From JAGNNV01 sp031412915 (lineage in GTDB: Bacteria; Acidobacteriota; Vicinamibacteria; Fen-336; JAGNNV01), in assembly GCA_031412915.1 (NCBI GenBank), contig JANODX010000157.1, positions 5,677-69,676 on the forward strand: a DNA stretch of 64,000 nt, read 5' to 3'. The notes under the pieces were generated by a model. The model was not told where the DNA came from, did not search any database, and saw only the letters and a list, made by a program, of their open reading frames with translations. The translations under genes were made by a program, and so were the position numbers. Shown in pieces: positions 17,955-26,236 of the stretch (positions are counted from its first letter, which is position 1; every line of letters begins with the position of its first letter).

Positions 17955-18947
17955 ATGTCCACATTCCTCGACCAGTTGAAATCCATGACCGTCGCGGTGG
18001 CCGACACCGGCGATATCAAGTCCATCAGGCAGTTCACACCGCGCGATGCCACCACCAACCCATCGCTCATAACCGCAGCCGCGGGGATGCCCGAATACGC
18101 GGACGTGGTCGAAGGCGCTCTGACCTGGGCCGAGAAGCAGGCCGGCGCCGGCGCATCTCCCGAGGGTGTCGTGGGATTCGCCATGGATCGCCTCGCCGTG
18201 GAGTTCGGCCTGCGCATCCTGCAGATCGTGCCCGGCCGCGTTTCGACCGAAGTCGATGCCCGACTTTCCTACGATACGAAAGCGAGCATCGAAAAGGCCC
18301 GGTACCTGATCGGCCAGTACGCCGCGGCCGGAGTCGGCCCGGAGCGCGTGCTGATCAAGCTGGCCGCGACCTGGGAGGGCATCCGGGCGGCCGAGGTTCT
18401 GGAGAAGGAGGGGATCCACTGCAACCTCACCCTCGTCTTCGGACTGCACCAGGCCATCGCCTGCGCCGAGGCCGGGGTTCGCCTCATCTCGCCCTTCGTG
18501 GGCCGGATCCTCGACTGGTACAAGAAGGACACCGGTCGCGACAGCTATCCGCCGGCCGAGGATCCGGGGGTGGCTTCGGTGACCTCGATCTACAACTACT
18601 ACAAGAAGCACGGCTACCAGACCGAGGTCATGGGCGCGTCGTTTCGCAACCTCGGCGAAATCATCGAACTCGCCGGGTGCGATCTGCTCACCATCGCGCC
18701 GAACTTTTTGGCCGACCTGCAGAAGCAGGAAGGAACCCTCGTCCGCAAGCTCGATCCCGCCAAAGCCGCGTCCATGGACATTCCCAAGACGCCGGTCGAT
18801 GAGGCCACGTTCCGGAAGATGCATGAGCAGGATCGGATGGCCAAGGACAAGCTCGCGGAGGGAATCGAGGGCTTCTCCAAGGCGATCGTCGCACTCGAGA
18901 AGCTGCTCACCGCGCGGTCCGAGGCAGTGGCAACGAAGGCGAGTTAG
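17955..18947 (+). CDS. tal: Transaldolase
   Basis: Transfers a dihydroxyacetone unit between sedoheptulose 7-phosphate and glyceraldehyde 3-phosphate in the non-oxidative pentose phosphate pathway. The 330-residue protein has DATTNPSLI near residue 31, the Schiff-base Lys135 in RVLIKLAATWEGI and CNLTLVF, all typical of the TalB-type subfamily, plus ISPFVGRILDWYK. AGGAGG lies 6 nt before the ATG, an excellent ribosome binding site. It heads a same-strand series tal-pgi-gnd-zwf-glucokinase. An extended C terminus (residues about 315-330, TARSEAVATKAS) is non-conserved. Confidence 0.96.
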   Translation: MSTFLDQLKSMTVAVADTGDIKSIRQFTPRDATTNPSLITAAAGMPEYADVVEGALTWAEKQAGAGASPEGVVGFAMDRLAVEFGLRILQIVPGRVSTEVDARLSYDTKASIEKARYLIGQYAAAGVGPERVLIKLAATWEGIRAAEVLEKEGIHCNLTLVFGLHQAIACAEAGVRLISPFVGRILDWYKKDTGRDSYPPAEDPGVASVTSIYNYYKKHGYQTEVMGASFRNLGEIIELAGCDLLTIAPNFLADLQKQEGTLVRKLDPAKAASMDIPKTPVDEATFRKMHEQDRMAKDKLAEGIEGFSKAIVALEKLLTARSEAVATKAS

Positions 18948-18998
18948 CCTTCAAGGTCGTCCTTGGCTGGTCAGGGCCTTAAGCCCCGCCGCCCCTGG

Positions 18999-19016
18999 AG
19001 GCCGGGCCCCCGGCCT
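18999..19016. other. GC-rich hairpin in the tal-pgi spacer
   Basis: AGGCCGG and CCGGCCT pair around a GCCC loop, 36 nt before the pgi start. There is no U-tract, so it is not an obvious terminator; it may sit in the pgi leader or protect the upstream transcript. Confidence 0.4.
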
Positions 19017-19051
19017 TCTGGCGGCTTCGCGAACCGGGGAGTGAATGGAAG

Positions 19052-20692
19052 ATGGCGCCAGTAACCCGCACCGAAGCATGGAAGGCCCTTGAGGCCCACC
19101 AGAAGGAGATGGCGCCCCGGGCCATGAGGCAGATGTTCGCCGATGACCCGGATCGCTTCACGAAATTCTCGGTCGGTTTCGAGGACATCCTTCTCGACTA
19201 TTCCAAGAACCGGGTCACGGCCGAGACCATGCGCCTGTTGTTCGGTCTCGCGACCCAGGCGAATCTGAAGCAGTGGACGGAACGGATCTTCGCGGGCGAC
19301 CGGATCAACATCACCGAGGGCCGCGCCGTTCTCCACGTGGCCCTGCGGAATCGGTCGAACCGCAAAATCCTCGTCGATGGCAAGGACGTGATGCCGGATG
19401 TGAACCGCGTGCTCAAGCAGATGCGCGAGTTCAGCGACGCGATTCGGAGCGGCGCCTGGAAGGGCTACACCGGAAAGGCCATCACCGACGTGGTCAACAT
19501 CGGCATCGGCGGCTCGGATCTGGGCCCGGTCATGGCCACGGAAGCGCTCAAGCCCTACGGAAAGCCCGGCCTGCATGTGCACTTCGTCTCGAACATAGAC
19601 GGCACACACATCGCGGAAACGGTCAAAGTGCTGAGCCCGGAGACGACCCTCTTCATCGTGGCTTCAAAGACGTTCACCACTCAGGAGACGATCACCAACG
19701 CGCAGACCGCCCGGGACTGGCTGCTCAGGACCGCCGGCGATACCGGGGCCGTGGCCAGGCACTTCGTGGCGCTGTCCACGAACGCCGAAGAGGTGTCGAA
19801 GTTCGGCATCGACACCAGGAACATGTTCGAGTTCTGGGACTGGGTCGGTGGCCGATACTCGCTCTGGGCGGCCATTGGCCTGCCCATAATGGTCTACATC
19901 GGCCCGGACAATTTCGAAGCGATGCTCGAAGGCGGCCATGCCATGGACGAGCACTTCCGGACCGCGCCGATCGAGAAGAACCTCCCCGCCATCCTCGGCC
20001 TTCTCGGCATCTGGTACAACAACTTCTTCGACGCCCAGACCCACGCCATCCTGCCCTACGATCAGTACCTGCATCGTTTTCCCGCCTATTTCCAACAGGG
20101 CGACATGGAGAGCAACGGCAAGGGCGTCACGCGCGACGGCGAGCCCGCCCCTTGCTCGACCGGCCCGGTGATCTGGGGCGAGCCGGGCACCAACGGGCAG
20201 CACGCGTTCTATCAGTTGATCCATCAGGGGACGAAGCTCGTTCCCGCGGACTTCATCGCACCCATCGAGTCGCACAATCCGATCGGCGAGCACCATCAGA
20301 TCCTGCTCTCGAACTTCTTCGCGCAGACCGAGGCCTTGATGAAAGGGAAGACGGAGGACGAGGTGCGCGCCGAGCTGGTCGCCCAGGGGGTCAAGGGGGA
20401 GCTGCTCGAAAAACTCGTGCCCCACAAGGTCTTCACCGGGAATCGGCCGACCAACTCGATCCTGATCAAGAAACTCACGCCTCGGACCCTGGGGTCGCTG
20501 ATCGCGCTCTACGAGCACAAGATCTTCACTCAGGGCATCGTCTGGAACATCAATTCCTTCGACCAGTGGGGCGTCGAACTGGGCAAGCAGCTGGCCAAGG
20601 CCATCCTGCCCGAGCTCGCGGGCACGGCGAAAGTGGGAAGCCACGACTCATCCACGAACGGTCTCATAAATCACTACAAGAAAAACCGTTGA
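19052..20692 (+). CDS. pgi: Glucose-6-phosphate isomerase
   Basis: Interconverts glucose 6-phosphate and fructose 6-phosphate. The 546-residue protein has the long-form PGI signatures: ITDVVNIGIGGSDLGP, FVSNIDGTH, the SKTFTTQET phosphate loop, the GGRYSLWAAIGLP block, and the second signature in FDQWGVELGKQLAK. NGQHAFYQLIHQGT and ESHNPIGEHHQ with the catalytic His are also visible. Length matches E. coli-type PGI (about 550). Start ATG 19052 follows GGGGAGTGAATGGAAG. It lies between tal and gnd and joins glycolysis to the oxidative pentose pathway genes downstream. Confidence 0.97.
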   Translation: MAPVTRTEAWKALEAHQKEMAPRAMRQMFADDPDRFTKFSVGFEDILLDYSKNRVTAETMRLLFGLATQANLKQWTERIFAGDRINITEGRAVLHVALRNRSNRKILVDGKDVMPDVNRVLKQMREFSDAIRSGAWKGYTGKAITDVVNIGIGGSDLGPVMATEALKPYGKPGLHVHFVSNIDGTHIAETVKVLSPETTLFIVASKTFTTQETITNAQTARDWLLRTAGDTGAVARHFVALSTNAEEVSKFGIDTRNMFEFWDWVGGRYSLWAAIGLPIMVYIGPDNFEAMLEGGHAMDEHFRTAPIEKNLPAILGLLGIWYNNFFDAQTHAILPYDQYLHRFPAYFQQGDMESNGKGVTRDGEPAPCSTGPVIWGEPGTNGQHAFYQLIHQGTKLVPADFIAPIESHNPIGEHHQILLSNFFAQTEALMKGKTEDEVRAELVAQGVKGELLEKLVPHKVFTGNRPTNSILIKKLTPRTLGSLIALYEHKIFTQGIVWNINSFDQWGVELGKQLAKAILPELAGTAKVGSHDSSTNGLINHYKKNR

Positions 20693-20798
20693 ACCGGCCG
20701 GCGGCTGACCGGGGATTTGGCCTGGGATAGAGTTCGGGCGGACAGGTCGGCAGCACACACGACGGACCAACAGGCACAAGAGATAAGGGGAAGACGCG

Positions 20799-21809
20799 AT
20801 GCAGTTTGGAATGATCGGTCTGGGACGCATGGGCGCCAACATGGTTCGCCGACTGATGAAGGCGGGGCACAAACTCGTGGTGTTCGATCGCTCCGCCGAG
20901 GTGGTCGCGGGTCTCGTGAAGGAAGGCGCCACCGGCGCCGGCTCTCTCTCCGAGTTCATCTCCCGGCTGGAGAAACCGCGGGCCTTCTGCATCATGGTTC
21001 CGGCGGCCTACGTCGACTCCACCATCGCCGACCTCGTTCCCCATCTCGCCTCGGGCGATACCGTCGTCGACGGCGGCAATTCGCACTATCACGACGACAT
21101 CGCGCGGGCGAAGGCTCTTTCGCCCAAGGGCATCCACTACGTGGACATGGGCACGAGCGGCGGTATCTGGGGCCTGGAACGCGGCTACTGTCTGATGATC
21201 GGCGGCGAAACCGAGGTCGTGAACCGCCTCGATCCCATCTTCAAGACCCTGGCCCCCGGCATCGGGGACATCCCCCGGACCAAGGGTCGGGAGAAGGTCT
21301 CCGGCACCGCCGAGCAGGGTTACCTGCACTGCGGCCCTGCGGGCGCCGGGCATTTCGTGAAGATGGTCCACAACGGGATCGAGTACGGCCTGATGGCGGC
21401 GTACGGCGAGGGCCTCAACATCCTGAAGCACGCGAACATCGGGAAAGCCTCGCAGGAGGTGGACGCCGAGACCACGCCCCTGCGGAATCCCGAGCACTAC
21501 ATGTACGACATCAACATCGGCGAAGTGGCCGAGTTGTGGCGACGCGGCAGCGTCGTCGCGTCCTGGCTGCTGGACCTCACCGCGCAGGCGTTCGTGGGCA
21601 GTCCCGACCTTGGGAAGTTCTCGGGGAAGGTGTCCGACTCCGGCGAGGGTCGCTGGACGGTCGCGGCGGCCAATGACGAAGGCGTTCCCGCTCATGTCCT
21701 CACCGCCTCGTTGTTCGAGCGTTTCGCTTCGCGCGGTCAGGACGACTTCCAGAATCGCGTTCTCTCCGCCATGCGCTTCGGATTCGGGGGTCACGTCGAA
21801 AAGAAATGA
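20799..21809 (+). CDS. gnd: 6-phosphogluconate dehydrogenase, decarboxylating, short form
   Basis: Oxidises and decarboxylates 6-phosphogluconate to ribulose 5-phosphate. At 336 residues it is the short, single-domain-tail type (YqeC/GntZ-like) rather than the 470-residue form. The Rossmann motif MIGLGRMGANMVRRL opens the protein. DGGNSHYHDD, DMGTSGGIWGLERGY (substrate binding) and the catalytic KMVHNGIEYG are present. Short-form enzymes are often NAD-preferring; that is family knowledge, not seen here. AAGGGGAAG precedes the ATG. Its stop overlaps the zwf start (ATGA, 21806-21809), so the two are translationally coupled. Confidence 0.95.
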   Translation: MQFGMIGLGRMGANMVRRLMKAGHKLVVFDRSAEVVAGLVKEGATGAGSLSEFISRLEKPRAFCIMVPAAYVDSTIADLVPHLASGDTVVDGGNSHYHDDIARAKALSPKGIHYVDMGTSGGIWGLERGYCLMIGGETEVVNRLDPIFKTLAPGIGDIPRTKGREKVSGTAEQGYLHCGPAGAGHFVKMVHNGIEYGLMAAYGEGLNILKHANIGKASQEVDAETTPLRNPEHYMYDINIGEVAELWRRGSVVASWLLDLTAQAFVGSPDLGKFSGKVSDSGEGRWTVAAANDEGVPAHVLTASLFERFASRGQDDFQNRVLSAMRFGFGGHVEKK

Positions 21810-23191
21810 TCACGAAGAATGCGCCCTCTGACGCGCTCGCTTTCTTCGGCGCCACCGGAGACCTGGCCTACAAGAAGATCTTTCCGGCGCTGCAGTCGAT
21901 GGCCGGGCGGGGGCAACTCACGTTCCCGGTCATCGGTGTAGCCAAGTCAGGCTGGAATCTCGAGAAGCTGGTCGAGCGGGCCAGGGCCAGTGTCACCGCC
22001 TATGGCGGCCTGAAGGAGGATGCGTTCAAGATCCTGGTCTCGAAGCTGCGGTACGTCGATGGCGACTATGCCGCGAGCGAGACGTTCACTCAGCTGAAGT
22101 CCGTGCTGGACGCGGAGGGAGCGTCGCGCCCGACGCACTACCTGGCCATTCCGCCGAGCCTCTTCCCGACCGTCATCCAGAAGCTCGCGGACTCGAACTG
22201 CCACGTCGATGGGCGGGTGGTGGTGGAGAAGCCTTTCGGTCGCGACCTGGCCTCCGCTCGGGCGTTGAACGAGGTGGTCCACAAGGTCTTCGACGAATCG
22301 GCGATCTACCGTATCGACCACTATCTCGGGAAAGAGGCGGTTCAGAACATCCTGTATTTCCGGTTCGGCAACTCGTTCCTCGAGCCGGTCTGGAATCGCA
22401 ACTATGTCGAGAGCGTCCAGATCACCATGGCCGAAAGCTTCGGGGTCAGCGGTCGCGGCAAGTTCTACGATGAGACCGGGATCTTTCGCGACGTCATCCA
22501 GAACCACCTTCTTCAGGTGGTCGGTTTCCTCGCCATGGAGCCCCCATCCTCGTCCAGTCCCGACGCGATTCGCGACGAGCAGGCGAAGGTCCTGCGCACG
22601 GTTCGCACCCTGGAAAAGGCCAATATGGTGCGGGGCCAGTTCCGGGGCTATCGGGATGAGCCCGGCGTGGCCAGGGACTCATACATCGGCACCTACGCGG
22701 CCCTGAAACTCTACGTCGATTCGTGGCGCTGGGCGGGGGTGCCGTTCTTCGTCCGCGCCGGCAAGTCGCTTCATAAGACGGTGACGGAAGTGGTGGTCGA
22801 GCTGAAGACGCCGCCGCAGGTGGTGTTCCACGAGCCCTCGTTCTCCAAGGGTAACTACGTCAGGTTCCGTCTCGGCCCGGACGTTCAGATCGCGATCGGG
22901 GCTCGGGCCAAGCGGTCGGGCGACGGCATGGCGGGACGGCCGGTCGAGCTGGCCGTGGTGCAACAGAGCACCGGGGACGAGATGGACGCCTACGAGAGGC
23001 TGTTGGGCGATGCCATGGAAGGCGACGCCACCCTGTTCGCGCGCTACGACACGGTCGAGGCGGCGTGGCGCATTGTCGACGAAGTGATTCACAGCGCGAG
23101 CGACCTCTGGGAGTACGAACCGGGCACCTGGGGGCCGCCCCAGGCCGATAAACTGGTCGTCGATGTGGGTGGGTGGCACATACCGCAATGA
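21806..23191 (+). CDS. zwf: Glucose-6-phosphate 1-dehydrogenase
   Basis: Oxidises glucose 6-phosphate to 6-phosphogluconolactone. The 461-residue protein has the nucleotide-binding FFGATGDLAYKKIFPAL, EKPFGRDLASA and the active-site RIDHYLGKE (residues 169-177), followed by NILYFRFGN. The C-terminal half contains VPFFVRAGKSLHKTVTEV. It overlaps both gnd (ATGA upstream) and the glucokinase-like gene (ATGA downstream), which makes gnd-zwf-glucokinase a tightly coupled unit. 6-phosphogluconolactonase, the next step, is encoded 2 kb away on the other strand. Confidence 0.96.
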   Translation: MITKNAPSDALAFFGATGDLAYKKIFPALQSMAGRGQLTFPVIGVAKSGWNLEKLVERARASVTAYGGLKEDAFKILVSKLRYVDGDYAASETFTQLKSVLDAEGASRPTHYLAIPPSLFPTVIQKLADSNCHVDGRVVVEKPFGRDLASARALNEVVHKVFDESAIYRIDHYLGKEAVQNILYFRFGNSFLEPVWNRNYVESVQITMAESFGVSGRGKFYDETGIFRDVIQNHLLQVVGFLAMEPPSSSSPDAIRDEQAKVLRTVRTLEKANMVRGQFRGYRDEPGVARDSYIGTYAALKLYVDSWRWAGVPFFVRAGKSLHKTVTEVVVELKTPPQVVFHEPSFSKGNYVRFRLGPDVQIAIGARAKRSGDGMAGRPVELAVVQQSTGDEMDAYERLLGDAMEGDATLFARYDTVEAAWRIVDEVIHSASDLWEYEPGTWGPPQADKLVVDVGGWHIPQ

Positions 23192-23898
23192 GCAAACGGG
23201 TTCTCGTACTTGACGTGGGCGGAACGAATCTCAAGCTTCTGTTGAGCGGAGAGAAGGAGCCCACCAAGGTTCCATCGGGTACAAGCTTCACCCCCCGCGC
23301 GCTGGTGGCGGCGGTGAAGCGGGTCATGGCCGACAAGCCCTACGATGTCGTGTCGATAGGCTTTCCGGCCGCGATCATGAACGGAAAGATCGCTCAGGAG
23401 CCCTACAATCTCGGCCGGGGCTGGGTCAAGTTCGACTTCGAGAAGGCCCTGGGCAAGCCCGTGAAACTCATAAACGATGCCGCCATGCAGGCTCTGGGCA
23501 GCTACGAAGGCGGGACGATGTTGTTCCTCGGTCTGGGCACCGGTCTGGGAGCCGCCCTGGTCGTCAACGGCCAGGTGGCGCCACTTGAAATCGCGCACTT
23601 GCCTTATCGGAAGGGCGAGTACGAGGATTACGTCGGTCTGCGCGGCTATGAGAGGTGCGGAAAGAAGAAGTGGCGGGAGCACGTTGCCACCATCGCCGCT
23701 CTCCTCCAGAAGGCGCTGGTCGCGGACTACGTGGTGCTGGGCGGCGGCCAGACGAAGCTCCTGAAGGACATGCCTCCGGGCTGCCGGCGCGGAGACAATT
23801 TCAACGCCTTCAAGGGCGGGCAGCGAGTGTGGGAGCCGGTCAAGGCCGATCGCGAGGTGGGGCCGAACGCGAACCCGTCCCGAAGCGAGCCACAATAA
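23188..23898 (+). CDS. ROK-family glucokinase, polyphosphate-glucokinase-like
   Basis: A 236-residue sugar kinase. The N terminus MSKRVLVLDVGGTNLKLL is the phosphate-1 loop of the ROK/actin-like fold. INDAAMQALGSYEGGTMLFLGLGTGLGAAL holds the catalytic Asp and phosphate-2 loop, and YVVLGGGQTKLLKDMPPG is the adenosine-like loop. The pattern resembles polyphosphate glucokinases (PpgK) more than CxCGxxGC-containing ROK repressors, since the zinc motif is absent. It would feed glucose 6-phosphate to the adjacent zwf and pgi. The start overlaps the zwf stop by ATGA; an in-frame start at 23173 also exists. The tail after GPNANPSRSEPQ is non-conserved. Confidence 0.8.
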   Translation: MSKRVLVLDVGGTNLKLLLSGEKEPTKVPSGTSFTPRALVAAVKRVMADKPYDVVSIGFPAAIMNGKIAQEPYNLGRGWVKFDFEKALGKPVKLINDAAMQALGSYEGGTMLFLGLGTGLGAALVVNGQVAPLEIAHLPYRKGEYEDYVGLRGYERCGKKKWREHVATIAALLQKALVADYVVLGGGQTKLLKDMPPGCRRGDNFNAFKGGQRVWEPVKADREVGPNANPSRSEPQ

Positions 23899-23950
23899 AA
23901 AGGGCCTGGCGTCGGCCCCGACGATGCGGGGACGCGAACAAGCCAGGCCC
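23894..23950 (-). terminator. Intrinsic terminator for minus-strand transcription
   Basis: On the minus strand GGGCCTGGC (23950-23942) pairs perfectly with GCCAGGCCC (23910-23902), with an inner CCCCG/CGGGG stem in the loop, followed at once by TTTTTATT (23901-23894). It lacks a T-tract in the + direction, so it serves minus-strand transcripts, most likely the candidate ncRNA, and sits only 3 bp after the + strand glucokinase stop. Confidence 0.75.
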
Positions 23951-24174
23951 GGGTGGGACCCGTTTCTAGCGGGATCCCTGGCCGTCTCGCTAGACGGCTC
24001 TGGTTACTTCAAGCTCCCCTCGGTGCGCCGTGTGGCGCTCGAGGGGCCGTTGTGCTCCGGTGGAGCTTCATTGGACATGCGGTGTTTTTCGCTACTTAGC
24101 GCCTCCCGTACGGTTAGAGGTTTCTGTGCGACCTTTGTCTCTCGGTTTCCCACCGCAACGTTGGGTCACCGGCA
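23902..24174 (-). ncRNA. Candidate structured stable RNA, class not recognised
   Basis: About 270 nt between a strong-looking promoter (24181-24209) and an intrinsic terminator, with no coding frame that looks real. Hairpins (plus coordinates): 24078-24084 with 24151-24157 (7 bp, enclosing a 66-nt domain), 24090-24093/24098-24101, 24102-24105/24117-24120, 24054-24058/24062-24066, 24016-24022/24040-24046 with inner 24025-24029/24034-24038, and 23981-23987/23992-23998. The 5' end (24163-24172) can pair with 23951-23961, closing the RNA. By eye it lacks the tRNA-like end of tmRNA, the RNase P core (GAGGAAAGTCC, ACAGAAA-type) and the SRP GGAAGCAGC loop. Size and closure would suit a 6S-like or unknown RNA, but the many branches do not look like 6S. 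The class is unknown. Confidence 0.55.
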
Positions 24175-24180
24175 ATGAGA

Positions 24181-24233
24181 ATTTGCGCCTCTTGCCCGGT
24201 CGATGTCAAGGTTTTTTTGCGATTTTTTGGGAT
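24181..24233 (-). promoter_or_regulatory. Sigma70-type promoter with A-tract UP element for the candidate ncRNA
   Basis: Reading the minus strand: CCCAAAAAATCGCAAAAAAA (24233-24214) lies immediately upstream of a perfect TTGACA -35 (24209-24204), then a 17-nt spacer and GCAAAT (24186-24181) as a weak -10. A-tracts abutting a -35 are typical of UP elements at stable-RNA genes. The poor -10 lowers confidence. Confidence 0.55.
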
Positions 24234-24291
24234 GGTGGCAACGGACTTATTGCCCTGAACCGGAGACGACCCTGTCCCGAACCCCGTCCGA

Positions 24292-24696
24292 CTACTGGAT
24301 GGTGGGGCAGTTTCCGTTCATCACCGGAATCGAGCCGTCGGTCGTGAAACAGATTCGGCCCGTCCCGTCTATCGAGAAGCCGCGAACACCGGTTACGTTC
24401 TGAGTCATCGGCGTGGCCCAGTAGACGCCATTGGTGCAGCCCCGCAGGTAACCCGACTTGGTGGCGCTCCAGGCCCCCAGGGGCGACGGGCATACCAGGG
24501 GAGCACCCTCGCTGTTCCCTTGCATGGTCTTCGTGCCCGCCTCGCGAAGATCGGAAAGGGCGGCGGCCTCGTTGGCCCAGATTCGCGAGGGGAGCAGGTC
24601 GGGGAGAGCAAGGGCGACCAGAAAGCCGATCATGGCCATCACGACCAGAATCTCGATGAGGGTGAAGCCCTGCGCGGCTTCTCGCCGGGTCTGCAT
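24292..24696 (-). CDS. Type IV pilin-like / pseudopilin protein
   Basis: A 134-residue protein with a class III (prepilin) signal: MQTRREAAQGFTLIEILVVMAMIGFLVALALPDLLP. The prepilin peptidase would cut G-F and methylate the new N terminus; the Glu at +5 is present. The hydrophobic helix is followed by a globular C-terminal domain with four Cys (VCPSP, RGCTNG, RICFTT, GNCPTIQ) that could form two disulfides. It may be a minor pilin or a type II secretion pseudopilin. The ATG at 24696 is preceded by AAGGGG immediately adjacent. It lies 10 bp after rpe on the same strand, with no assembly genes in the window. Confidence 0.85.
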   Translation of the reverse strand: MQTRREAAQGFTLIEILVVMAMIGFLVALALPDLLPSRIWANEAAALSDLREAGTKTMQGNSEGAPLVCPSPLGAWSATKSGYLRGCTNGVYWATPMTQNVTGVRGFSIDGTGRICFTTDGSIPVMNGNCPTIQ

Positions 24697-24706
24697 CCCC
24701 TTGGAC

Positions 24707-25396
24707 CTATCGATAAGGATGGGTGAGGGCGTGAATGGCCGCGTCGAGGATTCGCTTCGAGCCGGCGGCGACTCCGTCCTTCGCCCCGAACACCGCCGAG
24801 CCTGCGACCAGCACGCGCGCGCCCGCGGAGACCACGCGCGGCGCGGTGAGCGCATCGATGCCGCCGTCGACTTCGAGCTCGCAGTTCGGGTTCACGTTGT
24901 CGATCATTTCGCGGATACGGCGGATCTTCGGAAGAGTGCTCTCGATGAACTTCTGGCCGCCGAAGCCCGGGTTGACGGTCATGACCAGGACGAGGTCGAG
25001 GTCGGCGATGATCTCTTCGAGGGCGGTCTCAGAAGTCGCCGGGTTCAGCACCACCCCGGCCTTCTTTCCCAGGTCCTTGATCCGATGGACGGTCCGGTGC
25101 AGGTGGATGGCGCCTTCGGGATGGACGATCATCGTGTCGGCCCCCGCGGCCGCGAACTCCGAGGCATAGCGGGCGGGGTCTTCGATCATCAAGTGGCACT
25201 CGAGAGGGAGCGAGGTCGCCCTCCGCAGGGAGGCCACCACCACCGGGCCGATCGTGATGTTCGGAACGAAGTGGCCGTCCATCACGTCTACGTGGATGCG
25301 ATCGGCTCCCGCGGCCTGCGCTTCCTTCACCGCTTCCCCCAGACGTGCGAAGTCGGCGGAGAGGATGGAGGGCGCGAGCTTGATTGCGCTCGTCAT
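24707..25396 (-). CDS. rpe: Ribulose-phosphate 3-epimerase
   Basis: Interconverts ribulose 5-phosphate and xylulose 5-phosphate. The 229-residue TIM barrel starts MTSAIKLAPSILSADFARLGE. Metal and catalytic motifs are HVDVMDGHFVPNITIGP, LECHLMI, VMTVNPGFGGQKFI and LEVDGGI. Length is normal. It overlaps the stop of the upstream 6-phosphogluconolactonase gene by 4 bp (ATGA, 25393-25396), so pgl-rpe are coupled. With zwf, gnd and tal on the facing strand most of the pentose phosphate pathway is gathered in 8 kb. Confidence 0.96.
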   Translation of the reverse strand: MTSAIKLAPSILSADFARLGEAVKEAQAAGADRIHVDVMDGHFVPNITIGPVVVASLRRATSLPLECHLMIEDPARYASEFAAAGADTMIVHPEGAIHLHRTVHRIKDLGKKAGVVLNPATSETALEEIIADLDLVLVMTVNPGFGGQKFIESTLPKIRRIREMIDNVNPNCELEVDGGIDALTAPRVVSAGARVLVAGSAVFGAKDGVAAGSKRILDAAIHALTHPYR

Positions 25397-26175
25397 GACG
25401 CGTGGGGGAGGCTTTGCGGAACCTCGGGTCGCATCGCAAGGTTAGCGGCGGCGGCGCGGTCGACCAGCCACACAAGATCGCCTTCCGTGGGCGCGATCAT
25501 CTGCGAAGGGAACTGAGCCTCGTCGCGCGCTCCTTCCAGAACGCTCCGGAGCGGCTCTTTCTTGTCGCCCCCGGCGACGAGGAAGACGACGCAGCGCGCG
25601 GCGTTGATCAGGGGCGCGGTCAGAGTCAGGCGCTGGGTCTTCTGGGCGGGAACGTCGTTGTCGACCACCCACGAGCGGGCTTCAGTGAGCGCCTTCGTGT
25701 GAGGAAACAGCGAGGCGGTGTGCCCGTCCTTGCCCATGCCGAGGAGAACCAGGTCGAAGCGGGGGAGGACTGAGCCCTTAGGGACGGCGAACACCCTCGC
25801 GATGGTGTCCTCGTATTCCCGCGCGGCCTGCTTCAGATCAGCGTTCTCGCCCGTCATCCGATGCACCTGAGAGTCCGGCACGGGAACGTGGGCCAAGAGG
25901 GCCAGGCGGGCGGTGTTGAAGTTCGAGTCCGGATGACCTGGGGGGACGGAGCGTTCGTCGCCGAAGAAGACGTGGGTGGCGCCCCAGTCGACCGTGCTCG
26001 CCAGGGTTGGCTGGGCGAGCAACTCGAAGGTTCGCCGCGGCGTCGAGCCCCCGGCAAGCGCCACCTTGAATGCGCCGCGGGCCTCGATCGCGGCCCGGGC
26101 CCGGCGAACGAATTCGTGAGCGGCGAACTGAGCCACCGCCTCGGCGTCTTCGAACCCAAGGATCACGCGCGGCAC
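25393..26175 (-). CDS. pgl: 6-phosphogluconolactonase
   Basis: Hydrolyses 6-phosphogluconolactone, the step between zwf and gnd. The 260-residue protein belongs to the DevB/SOL type of the glucosamine-6-phosphate isomerase fold: VALAGGSTPRRTFELLA, HVFFGDERSVPPGHPDSNFNTA, and LVLLGMGKDGHTASLFPHT are diagnostic. The GTG at 26175 gives MPRVILGFEDAEAVAQFAA, the usual N-terminal distance; no strong ribosome binding site is seen. It is the first gene of the pgl-rpe-pilin run and lies 61 bp from the dienelactone-hydrolase gene on the same strand. Confidence 0.95.
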   Translation of the reverse strand: MPRVILGFEDAEAVAQFAAHEFVRRARAAIEARGAFKVALAGGSTPRRTFELLAQPTLASTVDWGATHVFFGDERSVPPGHPDSNFNTARLALLAHVPVPDSQVHRMTGENADLKQAAREYEDTIARVFAVPKGSVLPRFDLVLLGMGKDGHTASLFPHTKALTEARSWVVDNDVPAQKTQRLTLTAPLINAARCVVFLVAGGDKKEPLRSVLEGARDEAQFPSQMIAPTEGDLVWLVDRAAAANLAMRPEVPQSLPHAS

Positions 26176-26236
26176 GCTTGGAATGATAGCTCCGGGCTGG
26201 AGAACCCGACTGGCGGCTGCCGAGGCCCCGCCCGGA

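Noticed and set aside
24074..24200. Riboswitch (c-di-GMP or similar) near the pilin gene
   Set aside because: Some GGAAACC and hairpin features recall GEMM RNAs, but the conserved core does not align, and on the minus strand nothing lies downstream except the end of a convergent gene.
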